DNA of 64,000 nucleotides from Candida dubliniensis CD36. Its lineage: Eukaryota > Ascomycota > Pichiomycetes > Serinales > Debaryomycetaceae. The stretch's first letter is position 1. Each line of letters begins with the position of its first letter. The notes under the pieces were generated by a model. That model was not told the DNA's origin, did no database searches, and saw only the letters and a program-made list of their open reading frames with translations. The position numbers and the translations under genes are program-made. Shown here piece after piece: positions 20,966 to 30,500 of this stretch. The stretch spans positions 558,001 through 622,000 of the forward strand of contig NC_012866.1 in NCBI RefSeq assembly GCF_000026945.1. The letters run 5' to 3'.

Positions 20966-22370
20966 TTGAGTCATACGATTTGTTATTGTCGTCTTGTTTA
21001 ACCATCTTTATACTTTTCCTATCATTGTTAGAATCAAAATCTGATTGTTGTTGGTATCCCTCTTTTCCAATGGTTCATTTCTTGTCAGAGCATTTGCTTG
21101 AAGTGATATTGGTAGTCTTGTATCCTACTTCTCATTTCTTTCCATTGTCTTCAAGCACTCTATTTGTAAAAAAACAACACAAATATCCATATTGATAGTC
21201 TATTAGTACTGGCATGCCCTGATGTAGACGCATCTGATAAATTCCCCATTGAAATCTGTTTGTTGGTATTACTTGAATTATGGACACTTAGGGAAAACTC
21301 TAAATCTTTACCGCAATAAAATAAAAATTAATCCAGCCACTTGTCCGACACCCATAATACTTTTATAAAACAACTTAGTATATCCTTATTTCCCAAATAG
21401 TTCAATAAACTGTTTCATTTTTCAATATTTTGCTCATAATCCCTTTCTTGTTGTTAAAATATCAATTAGTATTTTATAGTGTTTCCAATACGAACTAAAT
21501 CCCAAGCATGAAGTAACACCAAATACACAAGGTAGTAGTGAATGACTCTTGATCAAACTAAAATTTAAGATCATCAATTTTCCATATGCTCTTAAACATT
21601 ATACTGAAACCTTGCTAATTGATTTGGCAAAAGGAAACAATGAATAATAAAATGTACCCAGTTGAGAAAATGATAGCCAGTAGAATAGTAACCCCATTAG
21701 CACTAACACTTTCAACAGTACGTGCCATATCTTCGCTTAAACTCCCCATATCAATGATTCTTTTCCCATAAACAATAAATATGACAAACCTGTTGGCCTT
21801 CCTATTGTAAACCAGTTTTCATTGAAATTAAGTGTTCTCTTCATTAAAATTCAACCATACACAAGAAGTCTTGGGGAAATCAAATTCATCACAAATTGTA
21901 TCATAATTAACAAATGTATCCCCGATAGAAGCCATGCATCTAAAAGTTTATGAATGGACAATTCTTAAATGTTGTAATAATCTTGTGGTTTTACCAAAAC
22001 TTCTTAGACGAGTATTCCCATATATCTCCACAGGATTTTTGACAGTTTCCAAGACAGCTTGATGAACAAACGGGATATATCATCTTCATTAATATCCAAT
22101 GAAAATTTGATGAGTACTTCTTTTTTGAGCATTAGCACAGGGTATAGTTCATAATCAAAACAAACTGCCCATCGTCTATCTCCTTTAGTACCGTCTATAA
22201 TTGTTGGATCTGGAATACCTGATTTTTATTTAACTGTAGATACAGAGTATCAAAATGGGATATATTTTTATCAATACTATTTTATATATCTTCAAATGTG
22301 TCTACCATTTTGATTAATTGATGATGTAGTTCAGAAGAAAGTAGAGTGGACGATGTGTGAGAGTTATTTT
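20966..22370 (-). pseudogene. Degenerate minus-strand gene with a membrane-spanning fragment, family unknown
   Basis: Read on the minus strand, this stretch yields a chain of coding-looking pieces in shifting frames separated by stops. In order: LSSELHHQLIKMVDTFEDI (about 22345-22285); GTKGDRRWAVCFDYEL (about 22195-22150); SIGDTFVNYDTICDEFDFPK (about 21935-21875); a stretch with IDMGSLSEDMARTVESVSAN followed by a hydrophobic segment and a stop (about 21815-21600); SVHNSSNTNKQISMGNLSD (about 21285-21230); and a polar piece with SDFDSNNDRKSIKMVKQDDN (about 21050-20985). The frames change at least three times. I do not recognise the family. Its place between the unique genome and the RPS array suggests a relic of the FGR6-type genes carried by the MRS flank in C. 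albicans, but that is inference from position only. Confidence 0.5.
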
Positions 22371-23304
22371 TATGCTTGAGAAAACTTTTTTGTTTTTTTT
22401 TCCTTTGTACGTGGCAAACCATGGGTCCTATATTTATGCTCTCTATACAAACTCTACCAAAGAAGTATAATAACAGTTAACACCCAACTCCCTTGACTTT
22501 GCTCAGTGGATAAGATGATAAGTGTTTCCTGCATTATTAGTAGAATATGATTGATCTTAGTCTGACAAACCATACTTCATTCTACCAACAACTATGAATT
22601 TATATTGTAGTAGTAAATGTTGAATTCTATGTAACCAAACAGCAATCAACTTCCAGTGATGACTCTCCAAAAGGGATTCTCACATATACTTATAATCCAA
22701 CTTGTCTCTCCCTAACACACATTGAGTTTAATTTTTAAACAGGATTAATTCTAATGCATCAATGGCATATAATAGTTGGTTGGATTTTCCTTAATCAGTT
22801 CAACATAACAATAACCATATTACTCAACATAACAATAACCAAGTCAACATGTGTATAGTATAACCTTATCAAGTTTACACGCTAGTAATAAGTTAATACT
22901 AGTTGAATCCACTTCACTTGCCCTTAATGAAATTCTGTGGTGATTATAATTATTCACTTCAATACTTTAGTCGACGTATTGGCAAGTAATCAAATTAATT
23001 GTTGATGAACAAGGATGAGGATATGAAACTTAGCTGAGTGGTAAGTAATTCCCCAAGAAGCTTCTGTTCATGTCTCGACGTTTCCTCAATGGGAGCAGTA
23101 CAACAACAAAAGATTATTATGAAGTGGGACATTAGACTGTAAACATGGAAGTTCCAAATGATATTGACCACAGCACATCCTATTAACAAACGCATTAAAA
23201 TCCAATAAAATGACTAATTCAAACTTCCTTGTATAAAGTGTCGTATTATTATTCTGTAGCTCACAACCAATTAGGTTAATTGAACCATGAACTGGCAATT
23301 ACCA
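22371..23304. other. Unassigned, gene-poor stretch in the MRS flank
   Basis: AT-rich sequence with a small direct repeat of 'CAACATAACAATAACCA' (about 22800-22840). Short minus-strand frames at 22995-23298 have no recognisable family. A weak A-box-like sequence near 23031 was considered and rejected as a tRNA. Confidence 0.35.
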
Positions 23305-23890
23305 TTAAGTCAATTCTGAGTTCTTACCATTAATATCTAAACCAAGACGACAACAACCTAGTTCAAAAACAGCATATTCTCTACCAAAGTTAGCACCTGG
23401 AACCAAACCTGAACCATTTATTAATGCATCACTAAGGTTGGATAAGTCACGACCATGCACGGTGGGGGTGGCCACAACATCGACTTGTCGTGGTTTGGCA
23501 AAAGCTTGTATAAAAATATTATCGACAATCAAATCACTTACTCCAATACCTGTGTAATCTTGACCAACATCTCTCACAGCTTGACTTAACAAATTAATTT
23601 CATGATATTAGCCTTTGTGGATACCAGTAACCAATTTTCTGTTATTCCTTAAAGCAAAACCAAAAGCAAATATGACAACGCTTTCAGACTTGATTCTTGT
23701 CAAAATGTTCAAGAATTCAACAACATCTGGTTATGATTGATGTTGCAACCCAATATATTTACCTTCAGTATATTCACTGATTTAGGAAGAATCAAGACCA
23801 TCGTAAATGCTCTTAACACCTGGAATGTTCTTAATAAAAACTGATGAAGCTTAAATATCGAATTCCTTTTTTAATCAATGATTTGGCAAA
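23305..23890 (-). pseudogene. IDH1: Truncated, frameshifted IDH1 relic (mitochondrial NAD-isocitrate dehydrogenase subunit 1)
   Basis: Minus-strand pieces follow the order of Idh1: LKKEFDI then, after a stop, FIKNIPGVKSIYDGLD; EYTEGKYIGLQHQS (family: ENTEG..SGLEHES) with a stop; VVEFLNILTRIKSE; FAFGFALRNNRKLVTGIHK; ANIMKL after a one-base shift and then a TAA; and finally a 95-codon open piece (23305-23592) with IVDNIFIQAFAKPRQ, LINGSGLVPGANFGREYAVFE and GLDINGKNS. The block GLVPGANFGREYAVFE..C...GLDI.G.N is characteristic of Idh1 rather than Idh2. The fragment spans roughly the central to C-terminal half of the domain; the mitochondrial targeting end and the last part are absent. Several substitutions hit conserved residues (ENTEG to EYTEG). 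It cannot make the enzyme, which needs a complete Idh1-Idh2 octamer. Confidence 0.88.
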
Positions 23891-24450
23891 TTTTCAATCT
23901 CTAATAAAATAATTAAAGTGATTTCAATATATCAATCATGATGTTCCAAATATGGCAACTACTCAACAAACCATAGATCCCAAAAGTCAAAAAACCGATT
24001 ACTAATAAAATACTTGTTGAGGATATCAATTACTGCTTTGAGACAACCAACAAAAAAAGCTTCTTATAGTTTCACTCATAATCCTGGACTTCTAATACTG
24101 GGAATTGAATTGCTCTTTATTCATTTAATGATTCTTAGATGTGCATCATAAACATCCATATCAATTAGTAAATAATAATCTGTTTAACCATTAGTACTAT
24201 CCAGCTTCACCTACTAAAATAATTAAACCTATTTTCATAAACATGATAACAACTGATAAACTAAACCCGGTCGATGACTATGACACCAATACCATAAGTG
24301 GCTAGTTCTGTTAAATTCGTTAATCCTAAGTACATTTCCATTGTACATTTATTAATTTCATTGAAATAAGGCTATTAGGTAGATTTACCGACCAGCGTCT
24401 AAAATAATGGGGACTTCTTTAAAAGCAATACAACAACAAATAACCAATAA
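23891..24450 (-). pseudogene. Further degenerate coding-like fragments, family unknown
   Basis: Continuing away from the IDH1 relic on the same strand, pieces such as AFKEVPIILDAGR (about 24436-24396), EINKCTMEMYLGLTNLTEL (about 24361-24305) and AVIDILNKYFISNRFFDFWD (about 24030-23970) look like decayed protein sequence, with stops between them. 'PIILDAGR' followed about 30 codons on by 'MEMYLGLTNLTEL' is faintly reminiscent of the C-terminal end of FMN-dependent alpha-hydroxyacid dehydrogenases, but too weakly for a call. Confidence 0.3.
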
Positions 24451-24735
24451 TTACTTGACGCCATTGACTAAGTATCTCTGTAACTCTCAAACATTATTAA
24501 TTCACTATCATCCTATTCATTCTCTTGATTGAAGAATATAAGTCTGAGATCCCGCCAAACAAAAGTGGAAACCACTAACCGCTATCACAATAAATTACAA
24601 CTCATGGCGTCAATGGGACTATTAATACATTCTCATAGGGATCTAAACTTGAATAAACAATTGATTGAATGATTTATGTTGTGCTAGTTGAGGTGTTTCA
24701 ATATAACTTGTTGTGTACTAATGAGATTGATAAAG

Positions 24736-24804
24736 TTGGTTGTAAAAAAAAAGTTGTAAGAAAAGGTTGTAAGAAATTGGTTGTAAGAAAAGATTCTAAG
24801 AAAT
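24736..24804. repeat. Degenerate short tandem repeat, GTTGTAAGAAA type
   Basis: Five copies of a 13-18 bp motif (G)GTTGTAAGAAA with variable A-runs; the first lacks the G and the last reads GATTCTAAGAAA. Confidence 0.65.
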
Positions 24805-24985
24805 TAGGCTTGAGAAAAAAATAATAGACGCCAGAAAAATACCCAAAAAATTCCTAGTAAAAACCATTATGCATGGGAGAAATTAGTCCCGAACCTTGCA
24901 TGAAACTTGCATGCTTATGTCCGAATTTGCCTAAAATTTGTATGTATTTTGAGCGCGGGGACACGACTTTCTTAACTCCGGCCTG

Positions 24986-24995
24986 GTCACGTGAC
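24986..24995. promoter_or_regulatory. Perfect palindrome GTCACGTGAC (Cbf1/bHLH-type site)
   Basis: A 10-bp palindrome containing CACGTG and matching the RTCACRTG core bound by the bHLH factor Cbf1. It lies in the GC-richer island 470 bp before the RPS array. Binding is inferred from the motif only. Confidence 0.35.
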
Positions 24996-25461
24996 TTTTT
25001 CCATACAAAATCCTGCATTTTCTGCATATACTTGCATGTTAACTCCGTGACTTAGGGAGAATGAGACGCAACAGAGAGGACACAATAACACACTCAATAG
25101 TCCTCCCATGCACACCCAGACCTCCCATTTTCTAGCCTAATTATCAATCAAGTCTCAATCTCAGATTGAAAACGATCGATAAAAAATTGAGTGAGATATT
25201 GCAGATTGAAATATTTCACCACCGATTTTAACAAATATGCTACCAACTTACCACCTCCCCATAGTTAATATTACACCTCTCAATAAAATAATCAGTTTTC
25301 ATCTCTACATAATGTAATTACTATCACATGATAGGCAGAGTCTAGAAGTATCATAAGATCAATTGAAACACAATAAATCAAGTATACCACACCCAGTATT
25401 CAAGAAACATTGATATTTCCCAAATCCTAGGGTATTGACCACCAAAAAAAAACACCACAAA

Positions 25462-27010
25462 ATCATTTCCGCAATAGTTAAGGATGGAAATTGAAGTGTG
25501 GGCGGTAGAGGAGTGCTACAAGAGCCAATCAGGTGCCGATTTGTAGGCTACAGTTGTGGTTGTTGAAACCGAGAGTATGTTTAGTAGCGGCATTTAGTTG
25601 GGAGCTGTATGAGCAAAAAGGCCGTTTTGCCCATAGTTAAGAGCATGCTCGTAAACTCCGTTTGTAATGGTACAACCAGTTGGAGCAGTAAAACTGCCCA
25701 ATGGGTGCCGATTTGTAGCCAAACATGAACATTGTTAAAGCCGTCATAACCGATCCAAAGATCAGTTGTGGCATGTTCTCTGGGACAAAAAAGGCCGTTT
25801 TTGCCATAGTTAAGAGCACCCCCTTTCTGTAGGTCAACGAATTGAAGTCGGAACTTGGGGGCTCTGGTGCCGATTTGTAGAGGAAGGTTATGGAGTTTGG
25901 AACCGAGAGTATTGATTTGATCAATGGTGTTTTCATTGTTGGAGGGCAAAAAGTGCGAGATGGCCAGAAAAGTCGTGCGCAGGGCATTTTGGAAAAACAG
26001 CGATTACTGGTGAACAAGGACGTCTTCAAAGACCAGACTAGGGCCGATTTGAACCGACATCAATCTAGATTATTGGGTATAACTTTGGTTTAAATCGGCT
26101 AAAAATTGGAGGAGTTATTAAAGAAAATATTTTGGTGGTCAATCTCCGTGTTTTGGTTGGAGAAGAATGGATCAACGAGTATTGATGCTACAAAGGTGAA
26201 ACTAGTGCCGATTTGTAGCCACAGGATGTAACTACCTATCACTGAAAGAACCGTTAAAAAAGGTGTTGAAACAGGACCTGTAGAGCAAAAAAGGCCGTTT
26301 TCGCCATAGTTAAGAAAAAACTATTTTGATCCGCGAGCCACCAAATTACCAGTTTCTGCGCTACAAAGATCAAACTGGTGCCGATTTGTAGCCACAGGAT
26401 GTAACTACTAACACCGAGAGAGCCATTGGAAAAGGTCTTTAAACAGGACCTGTAGAACAAAAAAGGCCGTTTTTGCCATAGTTAAGGAAATCGCAGTTAT
26501 GTCCAGTCAAAACAATGCGACGAATAGAAGCGCTACAAAAGTCAAACTAGTGCCGATTTGTAGCCACGTGTTATGACTACGAACCCCATGAGAACTGTTA
26601 GAAACGGTATCCAACTGCATACTGGGGGACAAAAAAGGCCGTTTTGGCCATAGTTAAGGGTCAAAATAGTGGTTTATTGTTGACAGAAGATCGAGTATAG
26701 ACGAGTAAATGGTAAGGCTAGTGCCGATTTGGAACCACAAAATGTGAGTACCAAAGCCGTTAGATACTGTTTGAAAACCTATTTAGATGAAAGCTGTGGG
26801 ACAAAAAAGGCCGTTTTGGCCATAGTTAAGAAACACACCGATTTTAGTTTTGGTTACTGCTCCACCAATAGATGCGCTACAACGACCAAACCAACACCAT
26901 TTTGAAGCCAAGACAAATCTCTATTATGCACACAAACAGTGACTGAGGTAGGCGAATTATTAGAGATGCTACAATAAAAAAGGCCGTTTTTTTATGCCTT
27001 TTTTCTTAAC
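25462..27010. repeat. Nine 'alt' sub-repeats of about 172 bp within the RPS unit (positions for unit 1)
   Basis: The motif GTGCCGATTTGTAG recurs at 25533, 25705, 25867, 26041 (GGGCCGATTTGAAC), 26215, 26378, 26550, 26721 (GATTTGGAAC) and about 26894 (ACACCATTTTGAAG), at steps of 162-174 bp. A second motif, A5-6 GGCCGTTTT.(G)CCATAGTTAAG, recurs in between at 25620, 25793, 26293, 26465, 26637, 26809 and 26982. The two missing positions (near 25956 and 26126) are degenerate (CAAAAAGTGCGAGATGGCC at the first). Between the motifs sequence is only loosely conserved, so the sub-repeats are old while whole units are young. Confidence 0.9.
26637..26821. other. Two SfiI-type sites per RPS unit (unit 1: 26637-26649 and 26809-26821)
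   Basis: GGCCGTTTTGGCC fits GGCCNNNNNGGCC at both places, 172 bp apart, in sub-repeats 8 and 9 of the motif series. The other sub-repeats have a changed last GGCC half (TTGCC, TCGCC, GCCC) and are not sites. The 18 complete units therefore give 36 sites; the partial unit ends before its sites. SfiI sites within RPS are a known hallmark of C. albicans MRS physical maps. Confidence 0.9.
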
Positions 27011-27567
27011 AAATTTCTGGTAAAAAATAGCAGGGAGCCCTGCCAGTTAATTCCGTTGGACATGGAAACATCAATTTTAATGCTACCATACTCTTTCAAA
27101 GACCTATTTGTAGCTAACAATTTGGATAAACTACCGTTAGAGTTTTGTAGGAATACATGTTATATTCGAAGCTCCATTACCAATAATGTGGTCTTTTACA
27201 TAGTGAAAATTGGGGGTAGTCTGTACAGCTATTTTTTGTTAGGCCAACCCTGGCTTTTTTGGTATCAATCTGTAGCCAGCATTTTTTGGGTATAAACCCG
27301 ACGATTTGGTAAACGTAGCTAATGTATTGAATGCACACGCTGTGTTTTTAGTTTTGGTCAATCGTTTTTAAAAAAACGCTACCAGATGGGCCAAAAACGC
27401 TAATTAAACTCTAAAATCGTCAATAACTCCACCAATATAGATGCTAGACTTGTGGAAGTCGGGTCACATTAAAGGCGCATTTTGTAAGCAACTGCCAAAT
27501 CCAGTACTGTTGAAGTAGCTCTAATATTGGTGGAGATATTGCCCAAAAACCAATATTTCGGAGTTGC
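27011..27567. repeat. Non-alt part of the RPS unit with inverted repeats (positions for unit 1)
   Basis: This about 557-bp part lacks the alt motifs and carries several inverted repeats: GCAGGG-AG-CCCTGC at 27030-27043, CGTTTTT-AA-AAAAACG at 27363-27378, and AATATTGG...CCAATATT with arms at 27523-27530 and 27550-27557, which ends 10 bp before the unit boundary. At its left edge AAAAAAGGC...GCCTTTTTT (26976-27004) closes the alt series. A 79-codon plus-strand frame (27056-27295) has no known family. Confidence 0.75.
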
Positions 27568-30500
27568 ATCATTTCCGCAATAGTTAAGGATGGAAATTGA
27601 AGTGTGGGCGGTAGAGGAGTGCTACAAGAGCCAATCAGGTGCCGATTTGTAGGCTACAGTTGTGGTTGTTGAAACCGAGAGTATGTTTAGTAGCGGCATT
27701 TAGTTGGGAGCTGTATGAGCAAAAAGGCCGTTTTGCCCATAGTTAAGAGCATGCTCGTAAACTCCGTTTGTAATGGTACAACCAGTTGGAGCAGTAAAAC
27801 TGCCCAATGGGTGCCGATTTGTAGCCAAACATGAACATTGTTAAAGCCGTCATAACCGATCCAAAGATCAGTTGTGGCATGTTCTCTGGGACAAAAAAGG
27901 CCGTTTTTGCCATAGTTAAGAGCACCCCCTTTCTGTAGGTCAACGAATTGAAGTCGGAACTTGGGGGCTCTGGTGCCGATTTGTAGAGGAAGGTTATGGA
28001 GTTTGGAACCGAGAGTATTGATTTGATCAATGGTGTTTTCATTGTTGGAGGGCAAAAAGTGCGAGATGGCCAGAAAAGTCGTGCGCAGGGCATTTTGGAA
28101 AAACAGCGATTACTGGTGAACAAGGACGTCTTCAAAGACCAGACTAGGGCCGATTTGAACCGACATCAATCTAGATTATTGGGTATAACTTTGGTTTAAA
28201 TCGGCTAAAAATTGGAGGAGTTATTAAAGAAAATATTTTGGTGGTCAATCTCCGTGTTTTGGTTGGAGAAGAATGGATCAACGAGTATTGATGCTACAAA
28301 GGTGAAACTAGTGCCGATTTGTAGCCACAGGATGTAACTACCTATCACTGAAAGAACCGTTAAAAAAGGTGTTGAAACAGGACCTGTAGAGCAAAAAAGG
28401 CCGTTTTCGCCATAGTTAAGAAAAAACTATTTTGATCCGCGAGCCACCAAATTACCAGTTTCTGCGCTACAAAGATCAAACTGGTGCCGATTTGTAGCCA
28501 CAGGATGTAACTACTAACACCGAGAGAGCCATTGGAAAAGGTCTTTAAACAGGACCTGTAGAACAAAAAAGGCCGTTTTTGCCATAGTTAAGGAAATCGC
28601 AGTTATGTCCAGTCAAAACAATGCGACGAATAGAAGCGCTACAAAAGTCAAACTAGTGCCGATTTGTAGCCACGTGTTATGACTACGAACCCCATGAGAA
28701 CTGTTAGAAACGGTATCCAACTGCATACTGGGGGACAAAAAAGGCCGTTTTGGCCATAGTTAAGGGTCAAAATAGTGGTTTATTGTTGACAGAAGATCGA
28801 GTATAGACGAGTAAATGGTAAGGCTAGTGCCGATTTGGAACCACAAAATGTGAGTACCAAAGCCGTTAGATACTGTTTGAAAACCTATTTAGATGAAAGC
28901 TGTGGGACAAAAAAGGCCGTTTTGGCCATAGTTAAGAAACACACCGATTTTAGTTTTGGTTACTGCTCCACCAATAGATGCGCTACAACGACCAAACCAA
29001 CACCATTTTGAAGCCAAGACAAATCTCTATTATGCACACAAACAGTGACTGAGGTAGGCGAATTATTAGAGATGCTACAATAAAAAAGGCCGTTTTTTTA
29101 TGCCTTTTTTCTTAACAAATTTCTGGTAAAAAATAGCAGGGAGCCCTGCCAGTTAATTCCGTTGGACATGGAAACATCAATTTTAATGCTACCATACTCT
29201 TTCAAAGACCTATTTGTAGCTAACAATTTGGATAAACTACCGTTAGAGTTTTGTAGGAATACATGTTATATTCGAAGCTCCATTACCAATAATGTGGTCT
29301 TTTACATAGTGAAAATTGGGGGTAGTCTGTACAGCTATTTTTTGTTAGGCCAACCCTGGCTTTTTTGGTATCAATCTGTAGCCAGCATTTTTTGGGTATA
29401 AACCCGACGATTTGGTAAACGTAGCTAATGTATTGAATGCACACGCTGTGTTTTTAGTTTTGGTCAATCGTTTTTAAAAAAACGCTACCAGATGGGCCAA
29501 AAACGCTAATTAAACTCTAAAATCGTCAATAACTCCACCAATATAGATGCTAGACTTGTGGAAGTCGGGTCACATTAAAGGCGCATTTTGTAAGCAACTG
29601 CCAAATCCAGTACTGTTGAAGTAGCTCTAATATTGGTGGAGATATTGCCCAAAAACCAATATTTCGGAGTTGCATCATTTCCGCAATAGTTAAGGATGGA
29701 AATTGAAGTGTGGGCGGTAGAGGAGTGCTACAAGAGCCAATCAGGTGCCGATTTGTAGGCTACAGTTGTGGTTGTTGAAACCGAGAGTATGTTTAGTAGC
29801 GGCATTTAGTTGGGAGCTGTATGAGCAAAAAGGCCGTTTTGCCCATAGTTAAGAGCATGCTCGTAAACTCCGTTTGTAATGGTACAACCAGTTGGAGCAG
29901 TAAAACTGCCCAATGGGTGCCGATTTGTAGCCAAACATGAACATTGTTAAAGCCGTCATAACCGATCCAAAGATCAGTTGTGGCATGTTCTCTGGGACAA
30001 AAAAGGCCGTTTTTGCCATAGTTAAGAGCACCCCCTTTCTGTAGGTCAACGAATTGAAGTCGGAACTTGGGGGCTCTGGTGCCGATTTGTAGAGGAAGGT
30101 TATGGAGTTTGGAACCGAGAGTATTGATTTGATCAATGGTGTTTTCATTGTTGGAGGGCAAAAAGTGCGAGATGGCCAGAAAAGTCGTGCGCAGGGCATT
30201 TTGGAAAAACAGCGATTACTGGTGAACAAGGACGTCTTCAAAGACCAGACTAGGGCCGATTTGAACCGACATCAATCTAGATTATTGGGTATAACTTTGG
30301 TTTAAATCGGCTAAAAATTGGAGGAGTTATTAAAGAAAATATTTTGGTGGTCAATCTCCGTGTTTTGGTTGGAGAAGAATGGATCAACGAGTATTGATGC
30401 TACAAAGGTGAAACTAGTGCCGATTTGTAGCCACAGGATGTAACTACCTATCACTGAAAGAACCGTTAAAAAAGGTGTTGAAACAGGACCTGTAGAGCAA

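Larger units (their letters stand above)
24451..25461. other. Junction region before the RPS array
   Basis: About 1 kb without a gene. It has a short degenerate repeat (24736-24804), a locally GC-richer island (about 24870-25080) with three TTGCATG copies, two AACTCCG copies and the palindrome listed separately, and then AT-rich sequence up to 25461, where similarity to the RPS unit starts abruptly. By position it would be the edge of the RB2 (or HOK) part of a Major Repeat Sequence. Confidence 0.4.
25462..27567. repeat. First RPS unit (reference copy)
   Basis: Similarity to the later units begins at 25462 (ATCATTTCCGCAATAGTTAAGG) immediately after unrelated flank, so the phase of the unit is set by this junction. 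The first about 1.55 kb are sub-repeats, the last about 0.56 kb are single-copy within the unit. The short frames in both orientations (130, 122, 79, 68 and 67 codons) overlap one another and follow the sub-repeat pattern, so they are not called as genes. Confidence 0.93.

Noticed and set aside
23017..23090. tRNA-like sequence (TAGCTGAGTGG near 23031, TCTCGACG near 23072)
   Set aside because: The A-box resembles a tRNA, but the D-stem does not pair, the T-loop lacks a proper GGTTCGANNCC, and the total length would be too short.
24680..25461. Solo LTR next to the RPS array
   Set aside because: No TG...CA-bounded element with a target-site duplication could be delimited by eye.
25581..26029. 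Overlapping 122- and 130-codon minus-strand frames in each RPS unit
   Set aside because: They overlap in different frames, follow the alt repeat pattern (repeated motifs such as LQIGT and TMAKTAFF derive from the alt sequence) and have no family resemblance. They recur 18-19 times only because the unit does.
27056..27295. 79-codon plus-strand frame in the non-alt part of each unit
   Set aside because: Protein-like but short, no recognisable domain and no promoter or conservation evidence outside the repeat.
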